Assembly (NCBI RefSeq): GCF_012843705.1
Contig: NZ_JABAFQ010000001.1
Coordinates: forward strand, 1-64,000
Source: Fusobacterium sp. FSA-380-WT-3A
GTDB lineage: Bacteria > Fusobacteriota > Fusobacteriia > Fusobacteriales > Fusobacteriaceae
DNA: 64,000 nucleotides
Direction of reading: 5' to 3'
Of the stretch, positions 45,631 through 53,573 are shown piece after piece. The stretch's first letter is position 1, and the number at the start of each line of letters is the position of its first letter. The notes under the pieces were generated by a model, which saw nothing but the letters and a program-made list of their open reading frames with translations, was not told the origin of the DNA and did not search any database. A program made the position numbers and the translations under genes.

Positions 45631-46440
45631 ATGACAAAAGAAGAGTTATTGAAAAAAATTAAAAAAATAGATTTGAATATATCTTCAAAGGCTGATGAAT
45701 TTTTTGTAGGAAATTATCGTTCTATATTTAAAGGAAATGGAATGGAATTTTCTGATATAAGAAAATATGAAATTGGTGATGATGTTAAAAGAATTGATTG
45801 GAAAACAAGTGCTAGACAGAGAAAAACATATATAAAAGAATATGAGGAAGAGAGAGAACTTTCCATATTTCTTTTGGTGGATATATCTCTTTCAAATAAT
45901 TTTAAAATGAAAGAGGATTTAATTACACAAATTGCTGGAAGTATAGGTTATAGTGCTACAAAAAATAGTGATAATGTAAGTTTAATATTATTTACTGATA
46001 AAATAGAAAAATTTATTCCTCCACAAAAAGGGAAAAATCACTCTCTTAGAATTATAGAAGCTTTATTAGATACTAAACCTTTAGGAAAAGGTACAGATAT
46101 AAGAAATGCTTTAAATTTCTTTAATAAAATACAAAAAAGACATTCTGTTGTATTTTTAATATCTGATTTTTTAGATAGTGGCTATGAAGAAACTTTAAAG
46201 CTTATACAACAAAAACATACAGTTATTCCTATAAGGATAATTGATAGAAAATTCCAATCTCTTCCAAAGGGATTTTTATTTAATTTACTAGATTCTGAAA
46301 GTGGAGAAACTGTTGTTGTAGGAAATTTAAAAGAGGATATAAATTTTCAAGAAGAAAAAATCCCAAATGTGTTAGATATTTATACTGATGAAGATTATGT
46401 AAAATCTCTTATGAAATTTTTTAGAAGGAGGAGCTTATGA
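45631..46440 (+). CDS. DUF58 domain protein
   Basis: A 269-residue protein with the DUF58 core GMEFSDIRKYEIGDDVKRIDWKTSARQRKTYIKEYEEERE and a VWA-like fold afterwards (LLVDISLSNNF, where the MIDAS DxSxS is only partly kept). DUF58 proteins accompany MoxR ATPases in nearly all such loci. It is likely membrane-proximal and soluble. Its stop overlaps the next start in ATGA, so they are translationally coupled. It begins 12 bp after moxR. Confidence 0.92.
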   Translation: MTKEELLKKIKKIDLNISSKADEFFVGNYRSIFKGNGMEFSDIRKYEIGDDVKRIDWKTSARQRKTYIKEYEEERELSIFLLVDISLSNNFKMKEDLITQIAGSIGYSATKNSDNVSLILFTDKIEKFIPPQKGKNHSLRIIEALLDTKPLGKGTDIRNALNFFNKIQKRHSVVFLISDFLDSGYEETLKLIQQKHTVIPIRIIDRKFQSLPKGFLFNLLDSESGETVVVGNLKEDINFQEEKIPNVLDIYTDEDYVKSLMKFFRRRSL

Positions 46441-47090
46441 GTGATATTTATATAGGTGATAAAGTCAATCTAAATATACAGGGCACTTCCAAAGAAAATA
46501 TAATTTCATCTTTTAAAGATTATCATATTGACGGGGTTGATAAAGATAATACAATAACTTTCAGAAGTTTTAAAGTTGGAGATAATATAATTGATATTGG
46601 AAATAATCAAATAAATTTAAAAGTTGCTTCATCAATTACAAAAGAAGATAAAAATATCTATATGAATTTAACAGATGAAAGTAATAAAATTGTAAATTCT
46701 GGAGATTTTCCTTTTATAACTCTTTTGGGAGTTATAATGTTTCTTACAAGTATAAGTTATTTTATTATAAATTTTAGTAAAAAGAAAAAAATTGAAAAGA
46801 TTATTCCTATTGATGAAAAATGTAAAAATATTTTAGAAAATCTTTCTGATGAAAATTTTCATTTTGAAATCAGTATAGCCTTAAGAGAATATATAGATTA
46901 TATATGTAAAAGTAATTTTTTAGCAGGGGTCTATAAAGAAAATTCTCTAATCACAAAAGATGATATTGAATTTTTGAAAACTCTTGATTATTATAAATTC
47001 TCTCAAAATAAAATAGAGGATAAAAATAGTTATAAGATAAAAGCATTAAAAATTTTTAATAAGTTAAAAGGAGGGGAAAATAATGTTTAA
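46437..47090 (+). CDS. Bat-operon membrane protein (DUF4381-like)
   Basis: A 217-residue protein with a beta-rich N-terminal part (about 1-95), one membrane span (FPFITLLGVIMFLTSISYFIIN, about 92-115) and a cytoplasmic helical tail with FEISIALREYIDYICKSNFLAG and FLKTLDYYKFS. The tail resembles DUF4381-type proteins of MoxR loci and the C-terminal region of BatD. It starts inside the DUF58 stop (ATGA) and overlaps batA by 8 bp. The function is unknown. Position and topology suggest a membrane anchor in the Bat complex. Confidence 0.65.
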   Translation: MSDIYIGDKVNLNIQGTSKENIISSFKDYHIDGVDKDNTITFRSFKVGDNIIDIGNNQINLKVASSITKEDKNIYMNLTDESNKIVNSGDFPFITLLGVIMFLTSISYFIINFSKKKKIEKIIPIDEKCKNILENLSDENFHFEISIALREYIDYICKSNFLAGVYKENSLITKDDIEFLKTLDYYKFSQNKIEDKNSYKIKALKIFNKLKGGENNV

Positions 47091-48039
47091 ATTTCAAGAC
47101 CCTTATTTCTTCCTCCTTATCCCTATAATATTATTTTTATTTTTTAAGAAAGAGAGAAAAAAATCTATAACTGTTCCTAGTATTTCAAAAATAAAAAATT
47201 ATTCATTAAAAAGTAAAAAATATTTTATAGGAAAATATTTGATTTTAATCTCAGCTATTCTTATGACAATAGGACTTGCAAGACCTCAAAGGGTAACTGA
47301 CCATAAAATAAAAAAGGATGGAATAGATATTGTAATTGCTCTTGATTTATCTAGGTCTATGTTGCAAGAAGATTTTTCACCAAATAGACTTGAAAAGTCA
47401 AAGGAACTTTTATCAAAATTTATAGGTAAAAGAACAAATGATAGAATAGGACTTATTATTTTTGGTGGAGATGCCTATACAAAAATTCCTCTTACTTTTG
47501 ATAATTCAATGGTAAGAGAAACTGTTGAAAAAATAAAAGTTAGTGATATTACAAGTAACAATCAAACAGCCATTGGAATGGGAATTGGTGTATCTTTAAA
47601 TAGACTTAAAGATTCTACTTCAAAATCAAAAGTTGTAATTCTTATGACTGATGGAGAAAATAACTCTGGGGAGTTATCTCCTATTGAAGCTACAAAACTT
47701 GCAAAAAAACTTGGAATAAAAATATATACTATTGGTATAGGAGCTTACGAAAGGGAAGTTCCTTGGTTTGGTGGAATGACAAAAGTTAGAAATAGAGAGC
47801 TTGATGAAAATCTTTTGAAAACTATAGCTAAAGAAACTGGCGGAGAATATTTTAGAGCTAGTGATGAAAAATCTTTTAATGAAATTTTTGAAAAAATAAA
47901 CTCTTTAGAAAAAACAGAACTTGAAAAAGATGAGTTTTTCCAAAAAGAAGAGTTATATATGGGATTTGTAAAAGCAAGTTTACTATTTTTAATTATTGGA
48001 ATTTTCTTTGAATTTTTATTATTTATAAGATTACCATAG
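47083..48039 (+). CDS. batA: VWA-domain membrane protein BatA
   Basis: A 318-residue protein with an N-terminal membrane span (FFLLIPIILFLFF), another near 50-75 and one near the C-terminus, around a von Willebrand A domain. The MIDAS metal site is complete: ALDLSRSM (DxSxS), a Thr in the TSNNQTAIG segment and LMTDGENNSG. BatA/BatB pairs form part of the Bacteroides aerotolerance (Bat) system in the inner membrane. It overlaps the upstream gene and lies 12 bp before batB. Confidence 0.88.
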   Translation: MFKFQDPYFFLLIPIILFLFFKKERKKSITVPSISKIKNYSLKSKKYFIGKYLILISAILMTIGLARPQRVTDHKIKKDGIDIVIALDLSRSMLQEDFSPNRLEKSKELLSKFIGKRTNDRIGLIIFGGDAYTKIPLTFDNSMVRETVEKIKVSDITSNNQTAIGMGIGVSLNRLKDSTSKSKVVILMTDGENNSGELSPIEATKLAKKLGIKIYTIGIGAYEREVPWFGGMTKVRNRELDENLLKTIAKETGGEYFRASDEKSFNEIFEKINSLEKTELEKDEFFQKEELYMGFVKASLLFLIIGIFFEFLLFIRLP

Positions 48040-48051
48040 GGGAAGGATATA

Positions 48052-49011
48052 ATGAAATTTGGAAATTTAGAAAATTTAATTTATTTTATTTTTCCCATTT
48101 TTATGATGGTTATCTTAATAATGGGATTGAAAAAGAAAAATAGAGGTTTAAAACTTTTAAATCTCTCAAATAATAAAAAAATTTCTCATTTAAAAATATT
48201 TTTTATAAGTATTGGGACCGTTCTTGTTTGTATCTCCCTACTTTCTCCTGAAAAATTTTTAGAAGAGCAAAATGTAGAGAGAAAAGGAAACAGTATCTAT
48301 GTACTTATTGATACTTCTCGCTCTATGCTTACAAAAGATGTTTATCCAAATAGAATTGAGGGAGCTAAAAGAGTTACCAAGGAGATTATAAAAAATCTTA
48401 AAGGGGATAAAATAGGAATTATTCCTTTTTCTGATAGTGCTTATATTCAAATGCCTCTAACTGATGATTATACAATAGCAGAAAATTATATAAATGTTAT
48501 TGATACAAATCTTATTACAGGTGGAGGGACAAATATTTATGAGGGACTTGTTATAGCTAATAATTCTTTTAATGAGATAGAAAGTGATAATAAAATTGTT
48601 CTTGTAATTTCTGATGGTGGAGACTATGATAAAAAAGTTTTAGATTTTATAAAAGATAATAAAATTGTAGTTTATACTGTTGGAATTGGAACTTCTAAAG
48701 GAGCAGTTATTCCTGATAATCAAACTACTGGTTTTATAAAAGATGAAAAAGGGAATGTGGTTGTAAGTCAATTAAATTCTGATTTTTTAAAAGAGATGTC
48801 TAATAATTCTAAAGGAAAATATTATGAGGTAAACAATCTTCAAAATAATACTTTAGAGTTTTTAACAGAGATAAATTCTTTAGAAAAGAATAATATAAAA
48901 AATGAAAAATTAGCAATTTATAAAAAATATTATCAAATTTTCTTGGGATTTGGATTGATTTTTATTTTATTAGGTTATTTTCTAAAAGGAAGGGTAAAAT
49001 ATGAAGAATAA
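48052..49011 (+). CDS. batB: VWA-domain membrane protein BatB
   Basis: A 319-residue paralogue of BatA with the same layout: N-terminal spans, a VWA domain with VLIDTSRSML (MIDAS), TGGGTNIYEG and VISDGGDYD, and a C-terminal span (IFLGFGLIFILLGYFL). It is likely to pair with BatA in the membrane. It overlaps batC by 11 bp. Sequence alone does not prove a role in oxygen tolerance here. Confidence 0.88.
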   Translation: MKFGNLENLIYFIFPIFMMVILIMGLKKKNRGLKLLNLSNNKKISHLKIFFISIGTVLVCISLLSPEKFLEEQNVERKGNSIYVLIDTSRSMLTKDVYPNRIEGAKRVTKEIIKNLKGDKIGIIPFSDSAYIQMPLTDDYTIAENYINVIDTNLITGGGTNIYEGLVIANNSFNEIESDNKIVLVISDGGDYDKKVLDFIKDNKIVVYTVGIGTSKGAVIPDNQTTGFIKDEKGNVVVSQLNSDFLKEMSNNSKGKYYEVNNLQNNTLEFLTEINSLEKNNIKNEKLAIYKKYYQIFLGFGLIFILLGYFLKGRVKYEE

Positions 49012-49966
49012 AAAATATTTATTTATATCAATTTTTATAACCTCTCTCCTTTTTATAATATTTTCATATAAAGATATGATGATTTATTATTATGTAAAAA
49101 TGGGAAATAAAAATTACTATTCTAAAAATTATGATAAGGCTAGAGAGTATTACGAAAAAGCTCTTAATATAAAAGATGATTATGGGATAAGAATAAACCT
49201 TATAATTAATGATTATGAAGCTAAAGAGTATGAAAAAGTTTTAAAAAATCCTGTAAACGCTGGATTTCTAAAAGGAAATTCAATAGTAAAGCTTTCTGAA
49301 AATAAACAAAAGAATAATTCTAATGAAACTTTAAAAGAAAATCAAAAAGATAATTTAGAAAAATCTTTAGAGTATTATAAATCAGCTATGCTTGAAAATG
49401 GAGATATGAATATTAAGAAAAATTATGAAATAGTTCTAAAAAAATTAGAAAATAATAACCAAAATCAAAATAATCAAGATAAAAATAAGGATAAACAAGA
49501 TAAACAAAATAATAAACAAGATGATAAGAATAAAAAAGATAATCAACAACAAAATAATCAGGATAAAAACAATCAAAATAATAATCAGCAAAATCAATCT
49601 AATAATAATGACAAACAAAATCAGAATAATAACCAAGATAAACAAGAGCAAGATAAAAATAATAATCAACAAAATCAAGAGAATAATCAGCAACAAGATA
49701 AAAATCAAAATAATGATAATCAACAAAATAATCAAAATAGTCAAAATTCTCAAAATCAAGATAAACAAAATGATAATCAAAATAATAAACAACAGCAAAA
49801 TACAACTAATTCACAAGCACAATTTTCTACAGATATAGAAAAAGCAAGAGATAAAAAAGAATTAGAAATGGTATTAAAGAAATTAGAGGGAAATGAAAAA
49901 CAATCTTTTAAAAATAATGAAAGACTAATAGGAGTTGGTAAAAATGATACTAAAAATAGATGGTAA
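49001..49966 (+). CDS. batC: TPR protein BatC with a long Asn/Gln-rich region
   Basis: A 321-residue protein. It has an N-terminal membrane anchor (about 5-25), then TPR units (NYYSKNYDKAREYYEKALNI, and SLEYYKSAMLENGDM). From about 149 to 270 a low-complexity tract consists almost only of Asn, Gln, Asp and Lys. A short structured tail follows (FSTDIEKARDKKELEMVLKKLEGNEKQSF). Related BatC proteins have TPRs, and some have charged linkers, but this tract is unusually long and pure. It overlaps batB at its start and batD at its end. The tract's DNA is nearly all A and purine-rich, which produces open frames on both strands that are not genes. Confidence 0.85.
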   Translation: MKNKKYLFISIFITSLLFIIFSYKDMMIYYYVKMGNKNYYSKNYDKAREYYEKALNIKDDYGIRINLIINDYEAKEYEKVLKNPVNAGFLKGNSIVKLSENKQKNNSNETLKENQKDNLEKSLEYYKSAMLENGDMNIKKNYEIVLKKLENNNQNQNNQDKNKDKQDKQNNKQDDKNKKDNQQQNNQDKNNQNNNQQNQSNNNDKQNQNNNQDKQEQDKNNNQQNQENNQQQDKNQNNDNQQNNQNSQNSQNQDKQNDNQNNKQQQNTTNSQAQFSTDIEKARDKKELEMVLKKLEGNEKQSFKNNERLIGVGKNDTKNRW

Positions 49967-51581
49967 ATTTTTTAAAATGTTTTCATTTTTTTTCTTATTG
50001 ACAATTATAAATATTATAACTTTTGGAGCTACACTTACAGTGGACAATCCAAATGCTAGAGTTGGAGTTCCTATAAAAATAACAGTAGAATTTACAGATG
50101 AAAAAAAAGATGATTATAAAATAGAGGGAATTGAAAATTTCCAAAGTATGGGAAAAAGCAGTCGTAGTCAATCTAGTTGGATAAATGGAAAATCTAGTAA
50201 ATCTTATTCAGAAATTTATACTGTATTACCTTTAAATGAGGGAGTTTTTGATTTAATTCTTAATGTAAATGGTAAAAAAGTATCTGATAAAGTTACTATT
50301 AATGTTTCTAAAAATAATAAAATAAATACAGAAAATAGTTATGTTACTACAGATAATTCTCAATATAAAAGAGAATATTATATGGGAGAAAAAATTCCTT
50401 ATTTTGAAAAATTAATTGTTAGAACTTCATTAAATAATTATGGATATACAGGACAACCTGTATTTACAGATTTTAATTTTAAAGATTTAACACCTAGAAA
50501 TAATCAAGGAAGTCCAATAGTAAAAAGAATAAATACTCCTTCTGGAGAAGCTTTAGAAGTCCTTATTAAAGAGGGAGTTTTAGAAGCAAACTTTTCAGGA
50601 GAAAAAAATATTGTTTCAGGTCTTATCTCTTATACAGAAGCAAAAGAGAGTGATTTTTTTAATATTTCTACATCTGAACCAAAATATGTTGGAGGAAAAG
50701 ATATATCTATAAAAATTATTCCTTTACCAGAAGAGGGGAAACCCAATAATTTTCAAAATATTGTTGGAAGTAGTTTAAAAGGTGAAGTTAATTGGGATAA
50801 TAAAGCTTCTATTGATGTGGGACAATCTTTTGTGTTAAAACTAAGACTTTATGGAGATGTAAACTTAGAGTTTTTAAATACTATCCCATTTGATAATCAA
50901 GATTTTAATATTTATCAATCTATTACAAATTATAGTGAAAAAATTATAAATGGAAAATATGAAGCTAATAAAGATTTTGAAATAGCTTTTATTCCTAGAA
51001 AAAATGGAAAACTTAAAACACCAGATATAAAACTTTCATATTTTGATGTAAATGAGAAAAAATATAAAGATTTAGTTATAGAGGGAAAAAATATTGAAGT
51101 TATTGGAGAAACTATTCCTACTACTACTCCAAAATCTCCAATAGTTAATAACAATACAAGTAATCCTAATTCTACAACTGTAGAAAAAAATATAATAGAA
51201 ATTAAAACTCTACCTACAAATGATACAAAAGTCAATAACAATCTATTAATTATCATTGGAATTTTAGGAGTTATAGTTATTGTTGAGGGTGGAATAATTG
51301 TAAAACTTTTATATGATAAAAAAAGAAAAACTAAAAATTATAAAGGTTTCTTTAAAAATATGAAAAATTCTAAAGATGATAAAGAATTTTATGAAAATTA
51401 TTGTATTTATATGAAAGAAAAATATAATTTTAGTCCTAAAGCACATTTTGAAGATATACTTTTAAAGAATGGAGCTAACGAAAAAATTTTAGAGATAAAT
51501 AGATATATTAGCCAAGCATTATTTAAAAATGAAAAATTAGATTTCAAAAAAATTATAGATATTTTAAGAAAAAATAGTTAA
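49944..51581 (+). CDS. batD: BatD family protein
   Basis: A 545-residue membrane protein. A signal/anchor segment (about 10-30, FFFLLTIINIITFG) is followed by a large periplasmic region of tandem beta-sandwich domains starting TLTVDNPNARVGVPIKITVEF. It ends in a Thr/Pro/Asn-rich linker, one span (LLIIIGILGVIVIVEGGIIV) and a cytoplasmic helical tail. This is the BatD layout. I chose ATG 49944 because AGGAG (49930-49934) precedes it; a TTG at 49935 is also in frame. It overlaps batC by 23 bp and ends the operon. Confidence 0.88.
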   Translation: MILKIDGKFFKMFSFFFLLTIINIITFGATLTVDNPNARVGVPIKITVEFTDEKKDDYKIEGIENFQSMGKSSRSQSSWINGKSSKSYSEIYTVLPLNEGVFDLILNVNGKKVSDKVTINVSKNNKINTENSYVTTDNSQYKREYYMGEKIPYFEKLIVRTSLNNYGYTGQPVFTDFNFKDLTPRNNQGSPIVKRINTPSGEALEVLIKEGVLEANFSGEKNIVSGLISYTEAKESDFFNISTSEPKYVGGKDISIKIIPLPEEGKPNNFQNIVGSSLKGEVNWDNKASIDVGQSFVLKLRLYGDVNLEFLNTIPFDNQDFNIYQSITNYSEKIINGKYEANKDFEIAFIPRKNGKLKTPDIKLSYFDVNEKKYKDLVIEGKNIEVIGETIPTTTPKSPIVNNNTSNPNSTTVEKNIIEIKTLPTNDTKVNNNLLIIIGILGVIVIVEGGIIVKLLYDKKRKTKNYKGFFKNMKNSKDDKEFYENYCIYMKEKYNFSPKAHFEDILLKNGANEKILEINRYISQALFKNEKLDFKKIIDILRKNS

Positions 51582-51597
51582 TAGATATTTTTATCTA

Positions 51598-51626
51598 TTG
51601 TATTAATATTTAAAATATGTTAAAAT
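51598..51626 (+). promoter_or_regulatory. Promoter of tRNA-Arg
   Basis: TTGTAT (51598-51603), a 17-bp spacer and TAAAAT (51621-51626) with an extended TGT, 11 bp before the tRNA. Confidence 0.6.
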
Positions 51627-51637
51627 TTATAAGGTTA

Positions 51638-51714
51638 GCTTCTATAGCTCAATTGGATAGAGCATCTGACTTCGGATCAGAGGGTTGAGGGTTCGAACCC
51701 TTCTAGGAGCGCCA
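51638..51714 (+). tRNA. tRNA-Arg (anticodon TCG)
   Basis: A 77-nt cloverleaf: acceptor GCTTCTA/TAGGAGC with one G-U pair, TAGCTCAATTGGATAGAGCA D-arm, anticodon loop CTTCGGA giving TCG, T-arm GGTTCGAACCC, discriminator G and encoded CCA. It reads CGN arginine codons. Degraded sequence lies directly after it. Confidence 0.95.
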
Positions 51715-52032
51715 TTATATTTGTTAGTTTTATGGTTATTTTTGGTTAGTACCAATATATCATTAAATTTTTTAAGAATGGTCATAGATAATTAATTTGT
51801 GATTTATATACTTCTGTTAATTTATCTATTCTTACTCAAATTAAACTTGATTTTTCTTGTATATTAATATCTATTGACTTTATTAAATTATTTTATTTCC
51901 CTAGAGTCTATTTTATTTTCTTCAATGGTTTTAGTTAAAAATGACAATTAAATATTGTCTTATACCATTTCCATTGAAAAATATAAAAGATTGTAATATA
52001 ATTAATTAAATGTTGAGTAATGAGGGGAAGAA
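51715..52032. other. Gene-free stretch with possible degraded coding sequence
   Basis: A 318-bp gap after tRNA-Arg. On the minus strand fragments such as KTIEENKIDSREIK and RIDKLTEVYKSQINYL look coding-like but lie in different frames and are broken by stops, as in an old gene remnant. The last 60 bp hold the promoter of the next gene. I cannot assign a family. Confidence 0.3.
51974..52002 (+). promoter_or_regulatory. Promoter of the 99-residue protein gene
   Basis: TTGAAA (51974-51979), a 17-bp spacer and TATAAT (51997-52002), about 30 bp before the start. Confidence 0.65.
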
Positions 52033-52332
52033 ATGAAATTTATAGAAGATAAGAAACTAAGAGAGGAAATGTTCTTTAAACTTTGGAACGAGGAAATAAA
52101 AATTAATACAAATCATTATGAACTTGTTTTTGGAAATGATATTTTTATAAAAAATGGAATTACAAGAGAAGAACTTAAAGAAATTTTTGATTTTTGTGAT
52201 AGGTATCATACTCTTTTTAAGTATGTTTATAAAAAAAGTGATAAAGAAGCAAATGAAAAACAAATTAATTATATTTTAGAAAGTTTAAAAGAAAATCAAG
52301 TATTTTTAATTAAACATCTTTTTGATTATTAA
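52033..52332 (+). CDS. Small protein of unknown function
   Basis: 99 residues, acidic and basic helices, no signal peptide or membrane span. Notable parts are MKFIEDKKLREEMFFKLWNE and a C-terminal ESLKENQVFLIKHLFDY. GAGGGGAAGAA forms a good ribosome binding site. I do not recognise the family. Its last 20 codons plus terminator are repeated almost exactly 1350 bp downstream, so its 3' end looks like the insertion point of a mobile element, or one of two former paralogues. Confidence 0.65.
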   Translation: MKFIEDKKLREEMFFKLWNEEIKINTNHYELVFGNDIFIKNGITREELKEIFDFCDRYHTLFKYVYKKSDKEANEKQINYILESLKENQVFLIKHLFDY

Positions 52333-52377
52333 TTATATTAAAAAATAAAGAGGACAGATTTTTTTATCTGTCTTTTA
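52273..52377 (+). repeat. Left copy of a ~105-bp direct repeat (possible attL)
   Basis: Covers the last 20 codons, stop and terminator of the 99-residue gene. Bases 52273-52358 match 53623-53708 with one mismatch before the terminator loop; the hairpins then differ slightly. It is the left boundary of the decayed island. Confidence 0.85.
52349..52377 (+). terminator. Terminator of the 99-residue protein gene
   Basis: Stem GACAGA/TCTGTC with a T-rich loop and TTTT tail. Confidence 0.7.
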
Positions 52378-52383
52378 AAATTT

Positions 52384-52500
52384 TTAATCATTTTTTTCTA
52401 TATTTTTTTTATCAGGTTGTATTAAAGATAATTCAGCTCTTTTTCTTATAAAACTTTCTGCTTTTTCTAATATTTTATCAAATAAACTATCAATAGTAAA
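52384..52500 (-). pseudogene. Possible C-terminal gene fragment
   Basis: On the minus strand DSLFDKILEKAESFIRKRAELSL and IQPDKKNIEKND then stop has a coding-like composition, but no credible start; upstream the frame is hydrophobic noise. It is probably a fragment left in the island. The family is unknown. Confidence 0.25.
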
Positions 52501-52503
52501 AAA

Positions 52504-52545
52504 TTGACAACAAACAAAAAAAATATGTATAATATGTATTATACA
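52504..52545 (+). promoter_or_regulatory. Promoter with a 20-bp palindromic operator
   Basis: TTGACA (52504-52509), an 18-bp spacer and TATAAT (52528-52533). The -10 lies inside TGTATAATA-TG-TATTATACA (52526-52545), a palindrome with perfect 9-bp arms. A palindrome on the -10 of a toxin-antitoxin operon is the usual autoregulatory design. Confidence 0.6.
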
Positions 52546-52546
52546 C

Positions 52547-52727
52547 ATTAAAGAATTAACAGAAAATAATGATAATATAAAAAATATGATATTAAAAAAT
52601 ATCATTGTTCAAATGATTCACATATAGATTAAGAATTAGAAATAATCGAGCTTTATTTGAAGTTCATAAAGATAAAATTATAGTTATAGTTTTAGATATT
52701 GGAAGTCGTGGAGATATTTATAAATAA
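52547..52727 (+). pseudogene. RelE/ParE-family toxin remnant
   Basis: The final 34 codons read YRLRIRNNRALFEVHKDKI and on to IVLDIGSRGDIYK, the C-terminal strand pair of RelE-type mRNA interferases, including the usual R-x-x-Y/R-x-x-x-E-V and D-I-Y-K ending. Upstream, IKELTENNDNIKNMILKN resembles the preceding RelE helix but lies in another frame, with a TGA between. The antitoxin and toxin N-terminus are missing. It lies directly behind the palindromic promoter, so this is the rump of a RelBE-type operon. Confidence 0.6.
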
Positions 52728-53090
52728 AAGTTTAAAATAGCAACTTTTAAAAGGAGATTAATTTACCCTATTATTTTTAAAATTTATGAAAGAGAAAAAG
52801 AGAGTGAAAATTTTAAAAAAGAAAAATATTATCAATTAGAAACTGATATTTCGGATTCAAAATGTAATTCAATTTCTTTTCCTTATAAGAAAAAATTTAA
52901 AAAGGAAGATTTAAATTCTCCTCAAGCAAAAAATATTTTATCTTTAAAATCAATTAAACTTAAAAAAATTGATGAAAATACATGTATAAAAAAACCACCT
53001 AAATTATTTAATCTTAGTGATTTAAAAAAGTTTTATCTAAGAAATTTAGTTTTTAATGGCAAATATTCTAATTTAATTAAAGAAAAATAG
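52728..53090 (+). pseudogene. Topoisomerase III (TopB-like) remnant
   Basis: An open frame of about 120 codons without a start. It reads KRRLIYPIIFKIYEREKESENFKKEKYYQLE, like the conserved core of type IA topoisomerases (normally GRVQTPTL-x-I-V-x-R-E-x-E-I-x-N-F-x-x-x-x-Y-Y-E-L). Later comes KKPPKLFNLSDLKK, the KPPxLYxLxxLQ motif that precedes the next domain. Both N- and C-terminal domains are gone, and the two motifs are far too close, so internal deletion is evident. TopB genes of this kind are common on integrative conjugative elements. Confidence 0.55.
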
Positions 53091-53100
53091 GGGGGTATTT

Positions 53101-53376
53101 ATGAATCCTAAGATACATATGATATTTTTTTTAATTTTTGATATTATTATATTTACAATTCTTTTTATTATATGGAAAACAAAAAAAAATAAATATGAAA
53201 AGATGAGAGTGTATTATTTTAGAGAAATAGAAAAACTTTTAAAAGACAATGAAAATAAAGATAAAATTTTAAATGAAATTTCTAGGAAAGATTTAGAATT
53301 TTTAAAAAACTATTATTTTTCATTAATAAGTGGAAAAGATATTATTTCTCATCAAAATTTTAGGTATAGATATTGA
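53101..53376 (+). CDS. Small single-span membrane protein
   Basis: 91 residues. A hydrophobic N-terminal span (MIFFLIFDIIIFTILFII, about 7-25) is followed by a basic stop-transfer KTKKNKYEK and a charged cytoplasmic helix region ending HQNFRYRY. The ribosome binding site is AGGGGGG. The stop codon overlaps the -35 of the next transcription unit, the repeat RNA. I do not recognise the family. It is the only intact ORF inside the island. Confidence 0.5.
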   Translation: MNPKIHMIFFLIFDIIIFTILFIIWKTKKNKYEKMRVYYFREIEKLLKDNENKDKILNEISRKDLEFLKNYYFSLISGKDIISHQNFRYRY

Positions 53377-53400
53377 CATTTAAAAAAAATAGAGTATACT
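53373..53400 (+). promoter_or_regulatory. Promoter of the repeat RNA
   Basis: TTGACA (53373-53378), a 16-bp spacer and TATACT (53395-53400). It is near consensus and leads directly into the tandem repeats. Confidence 0.75.
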
Positions 53401-53420
53401 ATTATTAGTAAAATAAAGAC

Positions 53421-53540
53421 TAGGAATCCGAACCTAAGTTCAAAAATGAGGACAGATAAGATTTTAGGAATCCGAACCTAAGTTCAAAAATGAGGACAGA
53501 TAAGATTTTAGGAATCCGAACCTAAGTTCAAAAATGAGGA
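53421..53540 (+). repeat. Tandem 44-bp repeats (2.7 copies)
   Basis: Units at 53421-53464 and 53465-53508 are identical; the third (53509-53540) matches the first 32 bases and then diverges. Each begins TAGGAATCCGAACCTAAGTT and includes AAAAATGAGGA. The units are head-to-tail without spacers. Confidence 0.95.
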
Positions 53541-53573
53541 TAGTAAAACAAGAAACCCTATGAATGTAGGGAG

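Noticed and set aside
49445-49838. Long open frames on both strands opposite and beside the BatC tract
   Set aside because: They are Ile/Leu/Tyr-rich or Ile/Lys-rich shadows of an A-rich low-complexity coding region and lack ribosome binding sites.
52384-52605. 73-codon minus-strand frame as an intact gene
   Set aside because: Its first half is hydrophobic translation of the palindromic promoter and it has no ribosome binding site; only the C-terminal part looks coding, so I list that as a fragment.
53421-53540. Tandem 44-bp repeats as a CRISPR array
   Set aside because: The units abut directly with no spacers and there is no cas gene; the promoter, terminator and ribosome binding site fit a repeat RNA better.
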